From: Tigriopus japonicus
Lineage: Eukaryota; Arthropoda; Copepoda; Harpacticoida; Harpacticidae
Direction: 5' to 3'
DNA: 64,000 nucleotides
NCBI GenBank assembly: GCA_010645155.1
Contig: CM021312.1
Location: 10,162,919-10,226,918, forward strand
Positions 1 to 12,900 of the stretch are shown here, piece by piece (within the stretch, counting starts at the first letter, position 1; each line of letters begins with the position of its first letter). The notes under the pieces were generated by a model. That model did no database searches. It was given only the letters and a program-made list of their open reading frames with translations, and had not been told where the DNA came from. The translations under genes were made by a program, and so were the position numbers.

Positions 1-759
1 ATTTGAAGTACGTCGAAGTCTATTTGCAATCTGACAACTCCTTTTGAACAACTTCTTTCTAACCTTTGGAATTTTAGACAACGACCTCCCTTTTGACACC
101 ATTTCTGGGATACTGAGGGACAAACAATTTTCGTAAAAATAAGGTTAAGGTTCAGTTAACTAGGTAAAAAAAAGTTGATGTAATTGTAAGTTAGAGTCTT
201 AAATTTCGGAATTCTTTCGTGTCCTAGAGTAATGATTTTGATTGAAGATGTGTTGAAAACGAGCCTTCTCCCTTACAATACAATCAGCAAATCAACTACA
301 TTTTGAAACAGGTGGGATTTTTTTTTCTCAAAAATTTTCAATCGGAAAAAATCGACTCACTCACATATGGAAGTTTTATAAAACGAGCGAAACACGAACA
401 TTTTTGACAATTTTGTCGAAATTAGAAATTTGCCAGGTTTTCGGCTTTCAGTTTTTTTAAGAACTTCATTCATCGTAAAAGTGATTTTTTGCAAGTCACC
501 AACAAAGTTGCCTCCCGCATTTTCTCCATTTTTGCCAGTTTGTACCATGTTTGCCTCAATTTCAACCTTTTTATCAGTATTCCAAAAAGTATTTCGTGTT
601 GAATATTATCTACATAATATTCTTAGTCAACAGCAAAGACAGGCTCATGAGCATAGAATTTTCGATCTTTCAAAATGAAAACTGCATTTTTAATCTTCGT
701 CGATTGCCTGTTGATGAAAAGTTAGGCTTTTTCTGGTTTTAATCACATAAAAAGTCACC

Positions 760-964
760 CTTTAGGGCAGGGATCGGCAACCACTTTTGTGTCAAGGCCC
801 ACCAAAGGTTCAGGGGCCCACAATTTAACGAACGAAGAGCTTTGGGCCCACGAGAACAGTACTATGGATGTCTCGCGGGCCCACTTTTTTGGACTTTCTC
901 CGTAGCTCCTGTGCCCACGAAAGACCACCCTTGGGCCCACCGGTTGTCTACCCCTGCTTTAGGG
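760..964. mobile_element. hAT-like non-autonomous element (MITE), 189 bp, with 8-bp TSD
   Basis: The element runs from 768 to 956. Its ends are imperfect inverted repeats: CAGGGATCGGCAACC on the left, and CAGGGGTAGACAACC when the right end is read on the minus strand. Both resemble the CAGGGGTCGGCAA-type ends of hAT transposons. Directly outside are identical 8-bp copies of CTTTAGGG (760-767 and 957-964), the target-site length expected of hAT. The interior repeats GGGCCCAC several times and encodes nothing. Confidence 0.8.
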
Positions 965-1045
965 CTTGTCTATTTTTAGTTGTCCGACTTTTGAACCTTC
1001 CTCATTATATGCAAATTTTGTTACATACCATTGATTATTGCACAA

Positions 1046-1934
1046 ACTAAAACTAGACCTGTGTCAATTACTTTGAAAATGGAATTAATTTCGATTGCAA
1101 TTGCATTGGTTTCAAATGTAATTAACTACAATTATAATTACTATATTTTAAAATGTAATTAATTTCAATTACTTTCAAATTGTAATGGAATTACATTTCA
1201 ACTTATTACTTTTTCCAACATTCCAACCTTTCCTTTTTGCAAAGTTTAGTGCACATAAGAGACATCTAAAAAGGACATTTACAAGGTTGTTTTGAGGTAT
1301 AGTCCCCAAAACTTTAATGATAAATTGCGACAAAAGGAGATGATATAGCTAACTTAAAGTCAAAACGACTTTAAAAATACAGGTGTATACCCAACTCTTT
1401 GTTTTTGTCGTCTTATGAATTTCGACAGTATTAGTCCTTCTAATTGGCGCTCAAAGTAAAATGTTTATTGATAACAGAGCGTGCGTACCTTGAGCGAGGG
1501 AGCCGTTCTTCAATACAAAATCTTAGTTTTATAACAATCAATGAATTCCATTAATACTTTGCCTGAGTATACCTAAAACCGTTTTCTTCAAATGGTATTA
1601 CTATAATGTAATCACAAATGATTTGTGTCACGAATGATTCTTGACTTGGTAGGGGACTCTAATTCATGACAACCCAGTATGGCCAAAGGATCAGTGCATC
1701 GAGCAATTTTGATAGACGCGATGAAAAATCCTTGTGAAAAGTAGGATCCAAAATTTTGTAATTAGGGAAATAATTAATTATAATTTGTCATTGAAAAACT
1801 GAATTACTTTGGCTGAATTGTAATTAATTACAATTACAATTACCTTGATCCCAAATGCAATCATTTATAATTACAATTACTTCAAAATGCAATCTTAATT
1901 GAAATTACAATTGCATCATAGGTCTGACCAAAAC
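1046..1934. mobile_element. Probable hAT-like non-autonomous element, 873 bp
   Basis: The left end begins TAGACCTGTG at 1054. The right end, read on the minus strand from 1926, begins CAGACCTATG. The flanks ACTAAAAC (1046-1053) and ACCAAAAC (1927-1934) match at 7 of 8 bases, as expected for an old hAT-type 8-bp duplication. Both subterminal regions are packed with repeats such as TAATTACAATT, which is common where transposases bind. The interior has no open frame for a transposase. Confidence 0.65.
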
Positions 1935-2098
1935 TAATGTGTCCATTGAATAACCCTTTTTATAATTTTTGCCATTAACGTTCAATGTTTGCCACAACCT
2001 GCAAATCTCCCTTTTGACCTTAGTTTTTGGCAAAACTTAAGTTGACCCCTGAAATAATTAAAGATAACTTTTTAAGAAACGTGTCTTCCTTCATTTAG

Positions 2099-3918
2099 AC
2101 GATCACAATGGCATGGAATCTGCTCAAATCTTGGCTGCTTTGGAGAACATTGATGACGATTGCGACAAATACGGAATTCCCTTGGTCAAAATTGATGATC
2201 CTGCATATGCCAAAGCTAACGGGATAGATAAAATTCCATCACTCGTGTATTTTGAAAATGGTCTACCCAACGTGTTTGAAGGTAAAGAATTAACTGACTT
2301 GACAAAAAAAACACAGTTCTATAATATTTTTCATACCAAAGGAAATCTGGCCAACGATGACGAAGTGCTTGGATGGTTGTTGCACCAAATGCAGAGCGAT
2401 GAGATTGAAGAAGTCACGGATGAGATGCTTCAAGTTCTCATCAAACGTCATGAACATCTCGCGGTAGTGGTTTGTAAGTGTTGCTAAAACGACTTTTGCT
2501 TAAAAGCAATGGTTTCAACCCTCTTTATTTCAAGATGATCCCGACGATCGGAGAAGTGACAAGGTTCTCAATGGCTTAGAAAACATTGATGACGATCTTG
2601 ATAAAGGCGATATAACGTTGGTCAAGATGTCCAATGACAATGATCTAACTTTCCTGGGAGATCTTCCAGAATTACCAGCAATTGTGTTCTTCGAGAATGA
2701 GGTTTCAACCGTGTTTGAAGGTTAGAACGACAGATGGCGCTTTAGTCACTGATCTTCTTCGTCCTCGCCATTCAAACGTCATCTTTTGGTTCAAAACCAA
2801 ACTTCTGATCTTTTAGGAGATGAAGGCAAGGAATCGGCGGTTTTAACCTGGTTGATCGATGTAGCTCACGACGAAGAAGAATATGGCGATGGATATTCAG
2901 GCAACGATGAAAACACTTATCAAGACAAAAAGTCTATTAATAAACCCACTACCAGGAACATCAAGACTAAAACAAATTTGCCTCAACCAGAACCAACTCC
3001 AACACCACCTCCAAAGCCAAAAACCGCAGGCAAAAAGAAATCAGCTCCGGAAAATTCCAAGCCTGCTCCAAAAGTTGTTCCCAAGCCTACGGTGAAAAAA
3101 ACAGAAAGCATTCCAGAGTCGAAAATGGACCCTAAACCGATTAAAAATACCAAGGAACAAGATCCACCAACCAAACCCAAAGCTAAACGACAAATTACAA
3201 TTCCATCCAAACGGGCAAATGTTGAACAAGACCAACCTGAACCAGTTCAAACGGTTCAACCTCATTTTAAAGAAACTGTTCCAGAGCCGCAAGAAGTAGT
3301 ACCAAAAAAGAGGGTTCCAAAAGCAACAATGGCACCAACCATCAAACTTGAAACTAGTGAACAGATTGAAGAAAAGTTTCAAGTCAAGAAAACCATCCTT
3401 AAACCTATAAATGAGCCTCCACCTCCTCCCAAACCGGTTCCAACCGTTGCACCAAGAGTTCCTGAAGTTGTTCCAGAACCACCGGTCAATCTTATTAACG
3501 ATAGCGTTCCAGTTACATCGATTGATGGAACATCATCAGTTGAAGAGGAAAACGAAGATCCTTTGAATGTTATTGACGAAGCCCCAAATGTGGTGGCATT
3601 CTTCTGTAAAGGAAATGAAAATGTGTTATATTTTTAAGTAAGTTTTCTAAGGAGCACCTTTTGATTTTAGATGAAGAGTTGGACAAAGTTTCGACCAAAA
3701 TAATTGCCGGTTTGGAAAATGTGGAGACTCGATTGAAGGGCAAACCAATTCGATTCCTTGAAATAGACGTGAATGACGTTCCTGAGATCTCAATTTCATC
3801 CGTTCCATCATTAGTGTTCTTTAAAAATGGAGAGCCGTTTATTTATGAAGGTAAGCCTAGATAAGAAGACCAAAGATATTTTGGACTGTGAAGTCAAAGT
3901 TGTGTTGTTTTTAAATAG
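2099..3918 (+). other. Thioredoxin-like modules 1-3, cysteine-less
   Basis: Modules 1 (exons 2099-2281 and 2342-2473), 2 (2535-2720 and the start of 2817-3605) and 3 (3671-3850, completed from 3919) keep the LENIDDD-type helix, the VK strand, the PSLVYFENG-type cis-Pro strand and the VLxWL helix. None has cysteines where thioredoxins carry CxxC: that place reads YDHNGMES, YDPDDRRS and YEELDKVS. These modules cannot act as dithiol oxidoreductases. By analogy with non-catalytic PDI domains and calsequestrin they are more likely structural or binding domains, which is inference. Short introns of 50-100 bp separate the half-modules. Confidence 0.7.
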
Positions 3919-6900
3919 ATAACTTGATGAATGAAGAGAGCATCTTGATGTGGGCTCAGGGTGAATATCAGACCAACGAGGATGTCATTGAAGATGTATC
4001 CACTGAGACCATCCATAAACTGGTTGAAAACAATCCCTACGTCTTAGTTTACGTATATAAGGCCAAATGTAGCAAATGCGTAGAAGCCACCAATAATTTG
4101 GAGGGCATTGACGATGACACAGACGCAGTTGGTGTGAAGTTTGTCAAAACCGATGATACATCATTTATCAAGGAATTTGGCATTGTCGACTTCCCTGCCA
4201 TTGTTTATTTCGAAAACGGAAACCCAAGCCTTTATGAAGGTAAGATAAGCGGAAAGTTTTTCGTTTCATCACTCGCAACCTCGTAAACTTTTGCGCTTTT
4301 CCCGCTGATCTTTCTTTTGGTTGGTCGTAATAATTTAGCCGCGGATGTCTTGTTCTTCTATGTGTATTTCCGTAATTAGAAGTACAAACGACCAGAACCA
4401 AGCAAGTTAAAGCCGATAATTACGACAACTCTTATCTGGTTCCCATTGCATTAGTGTGACGAGGAAATGAGAACTTATTATTTCCGTCAGAACATTACTT
4501 GCGCTCTTAATAGATATTATTCGAAGCTCCAGGCCCGGAAAAACTTCCTCAAAATGGTCGTTAATGTGTTTCCCCTCTTATTTTCAAGTAGTTGCATCTA
4601 AATCCTTTGTTGTAGTTTACCGTTTTCATCCATTTTAGTTCTGAATTTCAGGCGATCCCACGGAACAAGCTGAACTTCTGACCTGGTTGCTCTACCAACT
4701 GAAGGAGGATACCATTGAAAACATTAATAGAGATTTACTGTTTCGATTGATGACAGAAAACGAATTCTTAGGCGTGTTCTTCTGTAAGTACCGGCTGTAA
4801 ATCAACCAGACGCATGCTTCTCAGAAACGATGCAAATAATCTGGTTAATCCAACCCCAAAATTAGTTAGCCCTGCCTTCTAACCACATAGCCCAACGAAA
4901 TCGACACACTCTACATACTTAAACCATGGAAACTATCCCACAATCCCTCATAGTCAAAGCCTTCTAGCCACAGTTTCTGTACGTACAATGGTTTCAAAGT
5001 CAGTTCTCGGATGTTTAGTGCAACAATCTTGTCTGGCTCGTTAGGTGTTTAAATTCTTGGTCGATCTTCAATCAGCTTGATTTGGAATTGACACCTCTTC
5101 AATCGGCTTCAATCGTGGTGGGGGACACACGACAAGGGCATCATGAGCACATGATGCTGGTGGGTGGATATTATGGGGTTTAAAACAAGTTATCAGATAG
5201 GAGTACCCAATGCAAACTCATCCAGAAGCACGTGTTGCACAAAATGGAGATTGAGAGACTGCTTGGAACGAGGACAGGAATCTTATTTCTTAGACAGGAA
5301 TCGGCCAAAAATGGCCCTAATTAAAAAAAACTAGCGAAAATGTTATGTTTATTTTCATCTTTTTAGTTTTAAATGTGTAAAAATGTTTAATATTACATAT
5401 TTAAAAATTGCAGTTCACCGATATGGCTAATATGTCTGCACTATTTTTTCACGTTTTTGTCTTTACAAGATACATGTAAGATTCACGAATCAATTTCAAT
5501 ATAGTAGTTAGTTCAGACTACTGAGATTTCAATTAGTGTTACGAAGACTCAGGCCATTTTGGGACTCTGAGAGCTCTGTTAAAATGTACATTAAAGCGAT
5601 ATGGCTTCCATGCTTTATTCTCAAAGAGAATAATGTTCGTTTGAATTTGAAATTTCGAATGTAAACTTAAACCAATTTCATCCAATGTTCAGGGTGAAAT
5701 TGAAGATATGTTCCACATTATGTTTCAATTTATGAGAATTAGTTAAGTTCCTGTCTTTATGGTTCGACTAGTGGTTCTTCAACCCACTTCTCGCTCATTT
5801 TGAATATGCAAAACGCTTTATTCATTGCTTTCAACTGGCTTGAAAACGAAAAGAAGCGAGTTCAAGCTCCACCCAATTGAAGCCGTGAAGAGTGAATCAA
5901 ATCTGTGATAATTGAGTCATCCCAAGCATTTGGCAGAGTTTGCATAATTGGACAAAGACCTTTTACATTCAATCTCGCACTAATGTAACTCGTAAGTTAT
6001 TCGCATCTCGGTTTTGCTTCGAAGCATGAAGCTCTAGAAAAAAGCAGTCTCCATTAGCCAAAGTTAATTGGACGGAGGTGGCAATCATCGAATGTTCGCC
6101 GGAATTGGCACCATCTGGCTTTGTTATTGGAGCATTTGGCGATATTAACTAATGAATCCCTGACTAAGATCCAATTTCCTTGTCTTTTACAGACTCTAAT
6201 AATGAAGAATCATTGAAAATGTTACGTCATCTGGAGCTCATTGACGACGAGGCCTCAGAGTTCGGTGTTCGCTTGGTCAAGATCGACGATCCGCTTATGG
6301 CCAAAAAATACGGACATCGCAATCCACCTGGATTGGGCTATTTTCGGCATGCAAATTACATTAAATATGACGGTTGGACACGACTTATCAACGCATAATT
6401 GCTATTGTAACGTCAAAGATTGGAGGTGTCTTTGTTTTCGGCTTTCAGGAGATTTGTTTGATGGTGAGGAGATCCTGGATTGGCTCACTGATCCCAATGT
6501 TATGGAAGTGAGTGATACCATCGAAATGGTCAACACCAAAATGTTTGAGAAGCTCAAATCCAGGAATGAGCACTTGGCTGTGGTGTTTTGTAAGTAATGC
6601 TGAGTGCATGGATTTTTTAAGCCTATCCACGGACATCTATGTCCTTGGCCTATCGCTCTGTTCAAAAGAGTGCGATCATCATTTCAATGAACAACTCAAT
6701 CACAATAGTTGAATTGCTGAGGATTGAGTATAGGTCCGGTCCTACAATATGTGATTTTAAGATTCTAAAAACGCAGTTCACTTAGTAGACTATGTTGGAA
6801 TCTGATATACTTCATTGTACTTATTACACTAATGCTGGCAACAATTCACCTGTTTTGAGTGTCTCGTGAAGTAGCCTTGTTTCAAGTATACAAGTATATG

Positions 6901-9900
6901 GAATGGAATGTTGAAAAATAATGATATGGAATGGAATGGAATACAAGTATATAGGTGTAAGTACATTTATTGAGTTATGAACAGCTTTGGTGGCATTCCC
7001 TCTTAGTGCTCGTACCTCTGAGGTTAGATTAAAATACTATGCAAGTTAGCATGTTGAGTTTTATTCCAGAACTTGACAACAAATGCACCTGATAAACTGA
7101 GAAAAGACTTAGGGCTGGTTATAATTTCCGCACTTTTGGGACGCTTCCTTTTTGGAGCTGAAAAAGTAACTTTCTGTTGACTACTCAAAAGTAGGAGAAG
7201 AAAATTTGCCTTTTTTTGCACGTCAATAAAAAAAAGGCATCATATTTATTAAATTTTATTGTTTTTTTGGAGCTGAATTGGACATTACGATTCATCTGCC
7301 ATGGACCAAAAATGACTGTTGTTTGAATTTGGATCGTTCTTTAAAATTCATTGTTTAGATGCGGCCCCTTTCTTTATTTTAAGAACACTTCCTTGGATAA
7401 AACTGAATCTCTGGCCATTTGACCGTGAAGTTGTGTGTTCTTCCCTGTTGAGTTTGAAATAATGCTGATTAAAATGTTAATTACGCTTATCAGGCGTTTA
7501 CTTTGGAAAAGCTTACACTTTGGCAAAGAACATTGTAATTAAACGTTTCGTCTCATTTTGTGGCACAATAATCCTAAACCGCATTTGATTTCATTACATA
7601 CATACAAACAAACTAGGCATGGTAAAGATTCTTTTTTATTCTTCATACTTCAAAGCCAGTCTTCCTCCACATGTGAAGGAAGAATCAATTTTCTCTTAAA
7701 AAGCATATGCATTACATCGTACTCAAAAAGTGCAATGCAATCCTAGGAATGGCCTTCAAGACTGACAAGACCAGTTTCATCTTCTAAAATAATTTGTTTC
7801 CAGACAAACCATTATGTAATATACTAATAGTACAGTACTGATGACATCAAAGTTTTTGATCCACAAATATATCCTCTGAATTAACACTGCGCACAGGGTT
7901 AGCAAGAATTAATGTCCCAATGCAGAAAAAACTCTTTATGATTACAATGCCCAAAAATCGAAAAAAAGGAACAATTTTACCTCCAGTCTGTTTTTGCCTC
8001 AACCAAATTGTTCTAATATTTGTTAGATCTTACCTTAAGCCCACAAATGAGGCCGTAAAACTGATCTTTTTTGTCAGATCGAAAAGGGTAAAATTTTAGT
8101 AAAATAATCATACCTGTTATTTGATAGGACCAATAATTGCCCTTGTCTATTCGCTTTGTCATAACTTGCCATTAGAACCTTTACTCATGTCACCCTTGTA
8201 TTAACACTGAGCGCATGAAAAAAAGGGAAATGGATAAATGAATCTGCAGTATACTCAAAACTTCACTTTTGGGTCAGTTACCCGAACATGATGATTGTTT
8301 GAAGTGACGAGTGCTGCATGAATCTCACTCGTTGATGGGATGTTTGTTATCACCTCATTTCGATATGTGTATGTGTGAGCCTGTCTGGGCAAGTTTATGC
8401 ATGTCCATAGCGTTCTTGTTGGCCATCATGATGGTCTGCGAGCATCAGATCACATCTGGATTGGAACCTCACCATCAGCATGACATGAAACTTGTTTGTG
8501 GATGATGAGGTAATAACCTCTTCGATCTCGATCGTTTTCTCCTTTGCTGTTACTGTTGGCGAGTACGCTCCCTTGAAGAACCCCCTGTTTTCAGTCTGCA
8601 CTACGTACAGTACTCGACGGACTGACACTTAAGTCTAGTTGCGAGACTCGTTTTTTTTAATTAAATACATATGCAACTTTAGGCTGACAATATTAGATTA
8701 GAGTCAGGCACGTTTATCAATCTTTTTAATGTAATAGTTTTGACATAATATTATATCCCACTTCCGGAAAGAACTGTTTCAACGTATTTTCGGAAAAAGT
8801 GCAAGGGGGGTTGTTACATGTAGTAGTGGATAATGAAAGCCGTTCCGATTTATTGGATTGATACCCACGAAAAAGTGTCTGATGGTAGTAGACCTATTAC
8901 TACAGCTCAGGCAGACATATACACCTTGTCTAGCCTTGCTTTGCATTACCATCAAAATATGTTCCAATTCTCTTTGGAGACAACGTTTCGCTAGATTGGC
9001 CAACTCGAATGTTTATAGCTATAAAAACGAGTCATTTAGGAAAGTCATTTTTGACGTTCTAGTCAACACTTTTGTCTGCGATTGAGACAGACACATTAAG
9101 GGATGTTGCTTCCTTTTTTATTTATTTGTCAGGTGTGTCTTTTAACCGGGTCGTTTAAAACATGTTGCATAATGAGCTTATCAAATGATCAAGACTAAAG
9201 GGTTTATTCTCATCCAGACATGTTCTAATAATGGGTCTCTTGTCGTTTTTTCCCATTACTTGTACCTACGAGAACAACTGACATATTAAAGATAACTGTT
9301 TGCTCTGTTATTGATTCAGATGCGGAACACGATTGTATGCAATGCGAGATGGTCCTTCAGGAATTGGAGAAAATCGACGATGAAGCAGAGGCTTCAGGTG
9401 ATTGCTTTGAACCATCCTTATTTTACCCATGGATTGTAAGGTAAATTTCATTGAACAATTATGATTCCGTTCAGGTATTCCCATTGTCAAGCTAGAGGAC
9501 CGAGCTTTGGCGAAATCCGTCGGCGTTTTTGCTCTTCCTTCAATTGTGATCTTTCGAAATTTTGGCGACGACGCCGTGATTTACGCGGGTGACCTCAAAA
9601 ATGAGGAGGCCGTTTTAGAATGGCTCATTGTTCAACGCGATCCCAGTAATGAAGCTATCGAGGAGAAAGAAGGCCAAACCTTGCGAAAGATCATTATGAA
9701 GACCGAGTCGGTCGGAGTCTTTATTTGTAAGTTGTTCAAAGGGCGCCAAAAATCAGCTGAAACATCAAATTACCAGGAAATTATAATGTGAATTGTTCAG
9801 GGTATTAACAGGGTAATTTCCGAAGGTAAGCTGCCTTTTTTAAGCAAAAATATAAAGCTAAGAGCGAGTTCATAAGTCGAAGATATCATGATGCTGAATC

Positions 9901-12900
9901 TAACAATAAAACTATTTATTGTTGCATTAAGCAACTCATCTTAAATTTCATCGTTACAAATTCATAATCTTTAATTTTATTCCAAAACATTTTCATGACA
10001 GTTAATACAGAGCAATGTGAAACTTGAATGTTTAAAAAAATATCGACGCACCCGGTACCGTCTGAAGACAACCGTGAGTCTGAATTTCAATGGTCTGAAT
10101 GGCCATAACTTGTCATTGCAGATATCCAAGAGAATTGCAAGACCTGTCTGAGTGTCTTACAGTCCCTGGAAAACATCGACGATGACTGTGCTCGACACAA
10201 CATCAAGCTCATCAAGACGACCGACGAAGAATTCGCCAAAGAGGTCGGAATCATCGAGTTCCCAGGACTGGTTTTCTTCTACAATAGTGTCCCCAATATT
10301 TATGAAGGTATTGTCACCCTCTCTTCTCATCTTGGGAATTTCAGCTCTTCTAGGCATATTATCTCATTCTAGTCCAGGTCAAAAAACGTCAAGCCTATGT
10401 AGTTATTTATCAGGTTCTATTAGCATACGATGTTGGCCTGGAATCTCGCAATACCATTATCATTAGGGCTCTTACACGCGCACACGGCGCTTGTTAGCTG
10501 GGTCCAAAAATGTCTCCGCTCCATATTTGAATTATAGACCTTGAAACTGACCAAGGACCCCTGAAAATACCACGTATAACCATAAGAAATGGCAAGTCCT
10601 GTGAATATTAAAATAATAATTGATGTAATTTTCTCATTTCAGGGGACCTTTTGGCTGAAGAGGAAGTGTTGGATTGGTTGATTGAGATGAGATCGGAGAG
10701 CCATATAGAGCTTATTACTCGACCGATGCTCGAAATGATGGTGGGAAATGTTCAGTATTTGGTCGTTTTCTTTGGTAAGATCGAATTGTTTTTCTGAGTC
10801 AGCTCTTTGGTCTTTTTGACCTTGAAGGATAAACATGCTGTGAAAGCACTAAAATCAAACTGGATTACATTTTTTTCTTTCTTTCTTCAAAACTTGTCTT
10901 TCAGTGAAGCAGAATTGTCGAACATGTGATCAGGTTTTGACCGAACTCGAGAAAATAGGTAATCATGCCGACAATAAAGATGTCATGTCAGTTGGGCCTT
11001 GACCTCTGATAATCTCTTTTTTAGATGACGAATGTGATGCCTACGGGATCCAGATGGTCAAACTTCAGGATCCACAATTGGCCAAACGTTACGGAATCAA
11101 GACGTTTCCGTCGTTGGTTTATTTCAGAAACGGCAATCCTCTTACTTACGAAGGTTGGTACGACCAAGGACATTTACAAGTTTTGTTCAAAGTCTGATTA
11201 CCTGATTACCTAATAGGTAGTAAAATTTGGCATTTTCGATGGAATTTAAGGTAGAAGTCGCAATTTCTTCTACTTGGTCCAAATTCAGTGAGTTTGATTA
11301 GAGGCAGATATTAAAGGGGAGTAAAGTAAAAAAAAATTATTATTCATTGGAAAAAAATGGAACAAAAAATGTTTTTTTTTAGATTATCACGAATTTGTCA
11401 ATCAGTGTCGTCACCATGGCGAATGAATCTCTTTGGAAAAATCTGGCTCACGTATTCATTGTTAACATGGCGAAGGACACTTACAATTTTTGTTCTAGGT
11501 CCGATTACCTAATGGATAGGAAAATTTGTTATTATTGCAATTTCTTCTACTTGGTCCAAATTCAGTGATTTTGATAAGAGACAGAATTTAAAGGGGGATT
11601 TAAAAGTTCTAAATTCTTGATTCCAATAAGAATTTTTTGATTGGGAAAAATTGGAACAAATTTCTCAAATCATCACGAATTGGGCAATCGGTGTCATTAT
11701 CATGGCGAATGAATCTCTTTGGAAAAATCTGGCCAAAGATTTTCATGGCAAAATATACGTTAACACTGTATTCAGTGTTAACGTGGCAATTTTTTTTCTT
11801 TGTATGTATCATGACAAGACCTAAAAATTGGGAAAATATCTACTAGTTAGTCAAACTGTCATACATTTGCCTGAAATTACAAAGTGCATTTTTGTTAAGG
11901 GACTTTTGGTTTACAAAATAGCGTGAACTTCCGACTTCTTTTGAAGACTCTGAAGAATCGCGTCAAACCTAATGAAGAATCTGTTGTTCAAAATGATTTT
12001 TTATTTCTAAGTAAAAATTCTGCCATCAACACTTTTGTTTTGTGCCTTTTATAATTTCAGAAAAGAGAGCTTGAAGCAAATTATTTTGGTTAAAGGCGTT
12101 GAAACTTATAATTTTTCTTTTACTGACAGACAAACAAATTGAAGATACTGATAGCGAAGGTCAAAAAAACGTTGTCAACAAAAAATCACCACACTTGTAG
12201 CCTAAGATTTTAAACAAGCATTAAACATGAATTGTGACATTTCATAATTGAAGTCATATTTCAAGGATAGAAGAATCTCACTTAAAGGTTCATTTTGCAA
12301 GAAACTTAGGCAATACACATCTTTTGTATGTGCAACTATCTTGTTTACAAACTATTGCGTAACATGTCATTGAACCGCATTCTCTGTGAAAATCTTTTGC
12401 ACATGACCATTCGTAAAACGTGCATGAGACATTGGACATTAACCCAGTATGTTCTCAAGGCCCAGCCAAAAATTCCCATTCCTCTTGGACAGTGTTGCCA
12501 AGCGTTGACCGTCAAATCGTCAAAACACCTGGACTACATTTAAGCAACCCTGATCCTTGATTTGAGTCGTCCATCTTCTGACCAAGTAATGATCTTAAGG
12601 TGGTTGGTTGGTTGGTTGGTTAGTTGGTTGGTCGCCAAACACGTAATTGGTCCAAAGAGAGGCCAGCAGAAGATGGAATAGGAGACGGGAATGCGACGAG
12701 TGTCTAATCAAGACGTGGTTGATCTTTAGCACCTTGTTTAGACTCTTAGTGACCATCGAGAACAACGGTCAGAGAGAATTCGGAACAAAAAACCTGGGTT
12801 AGGAAACCTGTTGCATGTCTTGACTTTGTAAAACGAATTTAAACTCAAATACATTGGGTTTTCCATGACCTCAGCGGGAGCAAAATTTAAGATCATATAC

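Larger units (their letters stand above)
1..2098 (+). other. Intron (5' part outside window) with two transposon remnants
   Basis: The first exon begins at 2099 in the middle of a module on a phase-1 acceptor (CATTTAG), so this stretch must be intron of the thioredoxin-like gene. Apart from the two elements described separately it is AT-rich and I see no exon: no piece carries the module motifs. Confidence 0.55.

Noticed and set aside
8311..8505. Cys/His-containing 64-codon ORF within the large intron
   Set aside because: It does not match the module motifs and has no suitable splice sites in phase.
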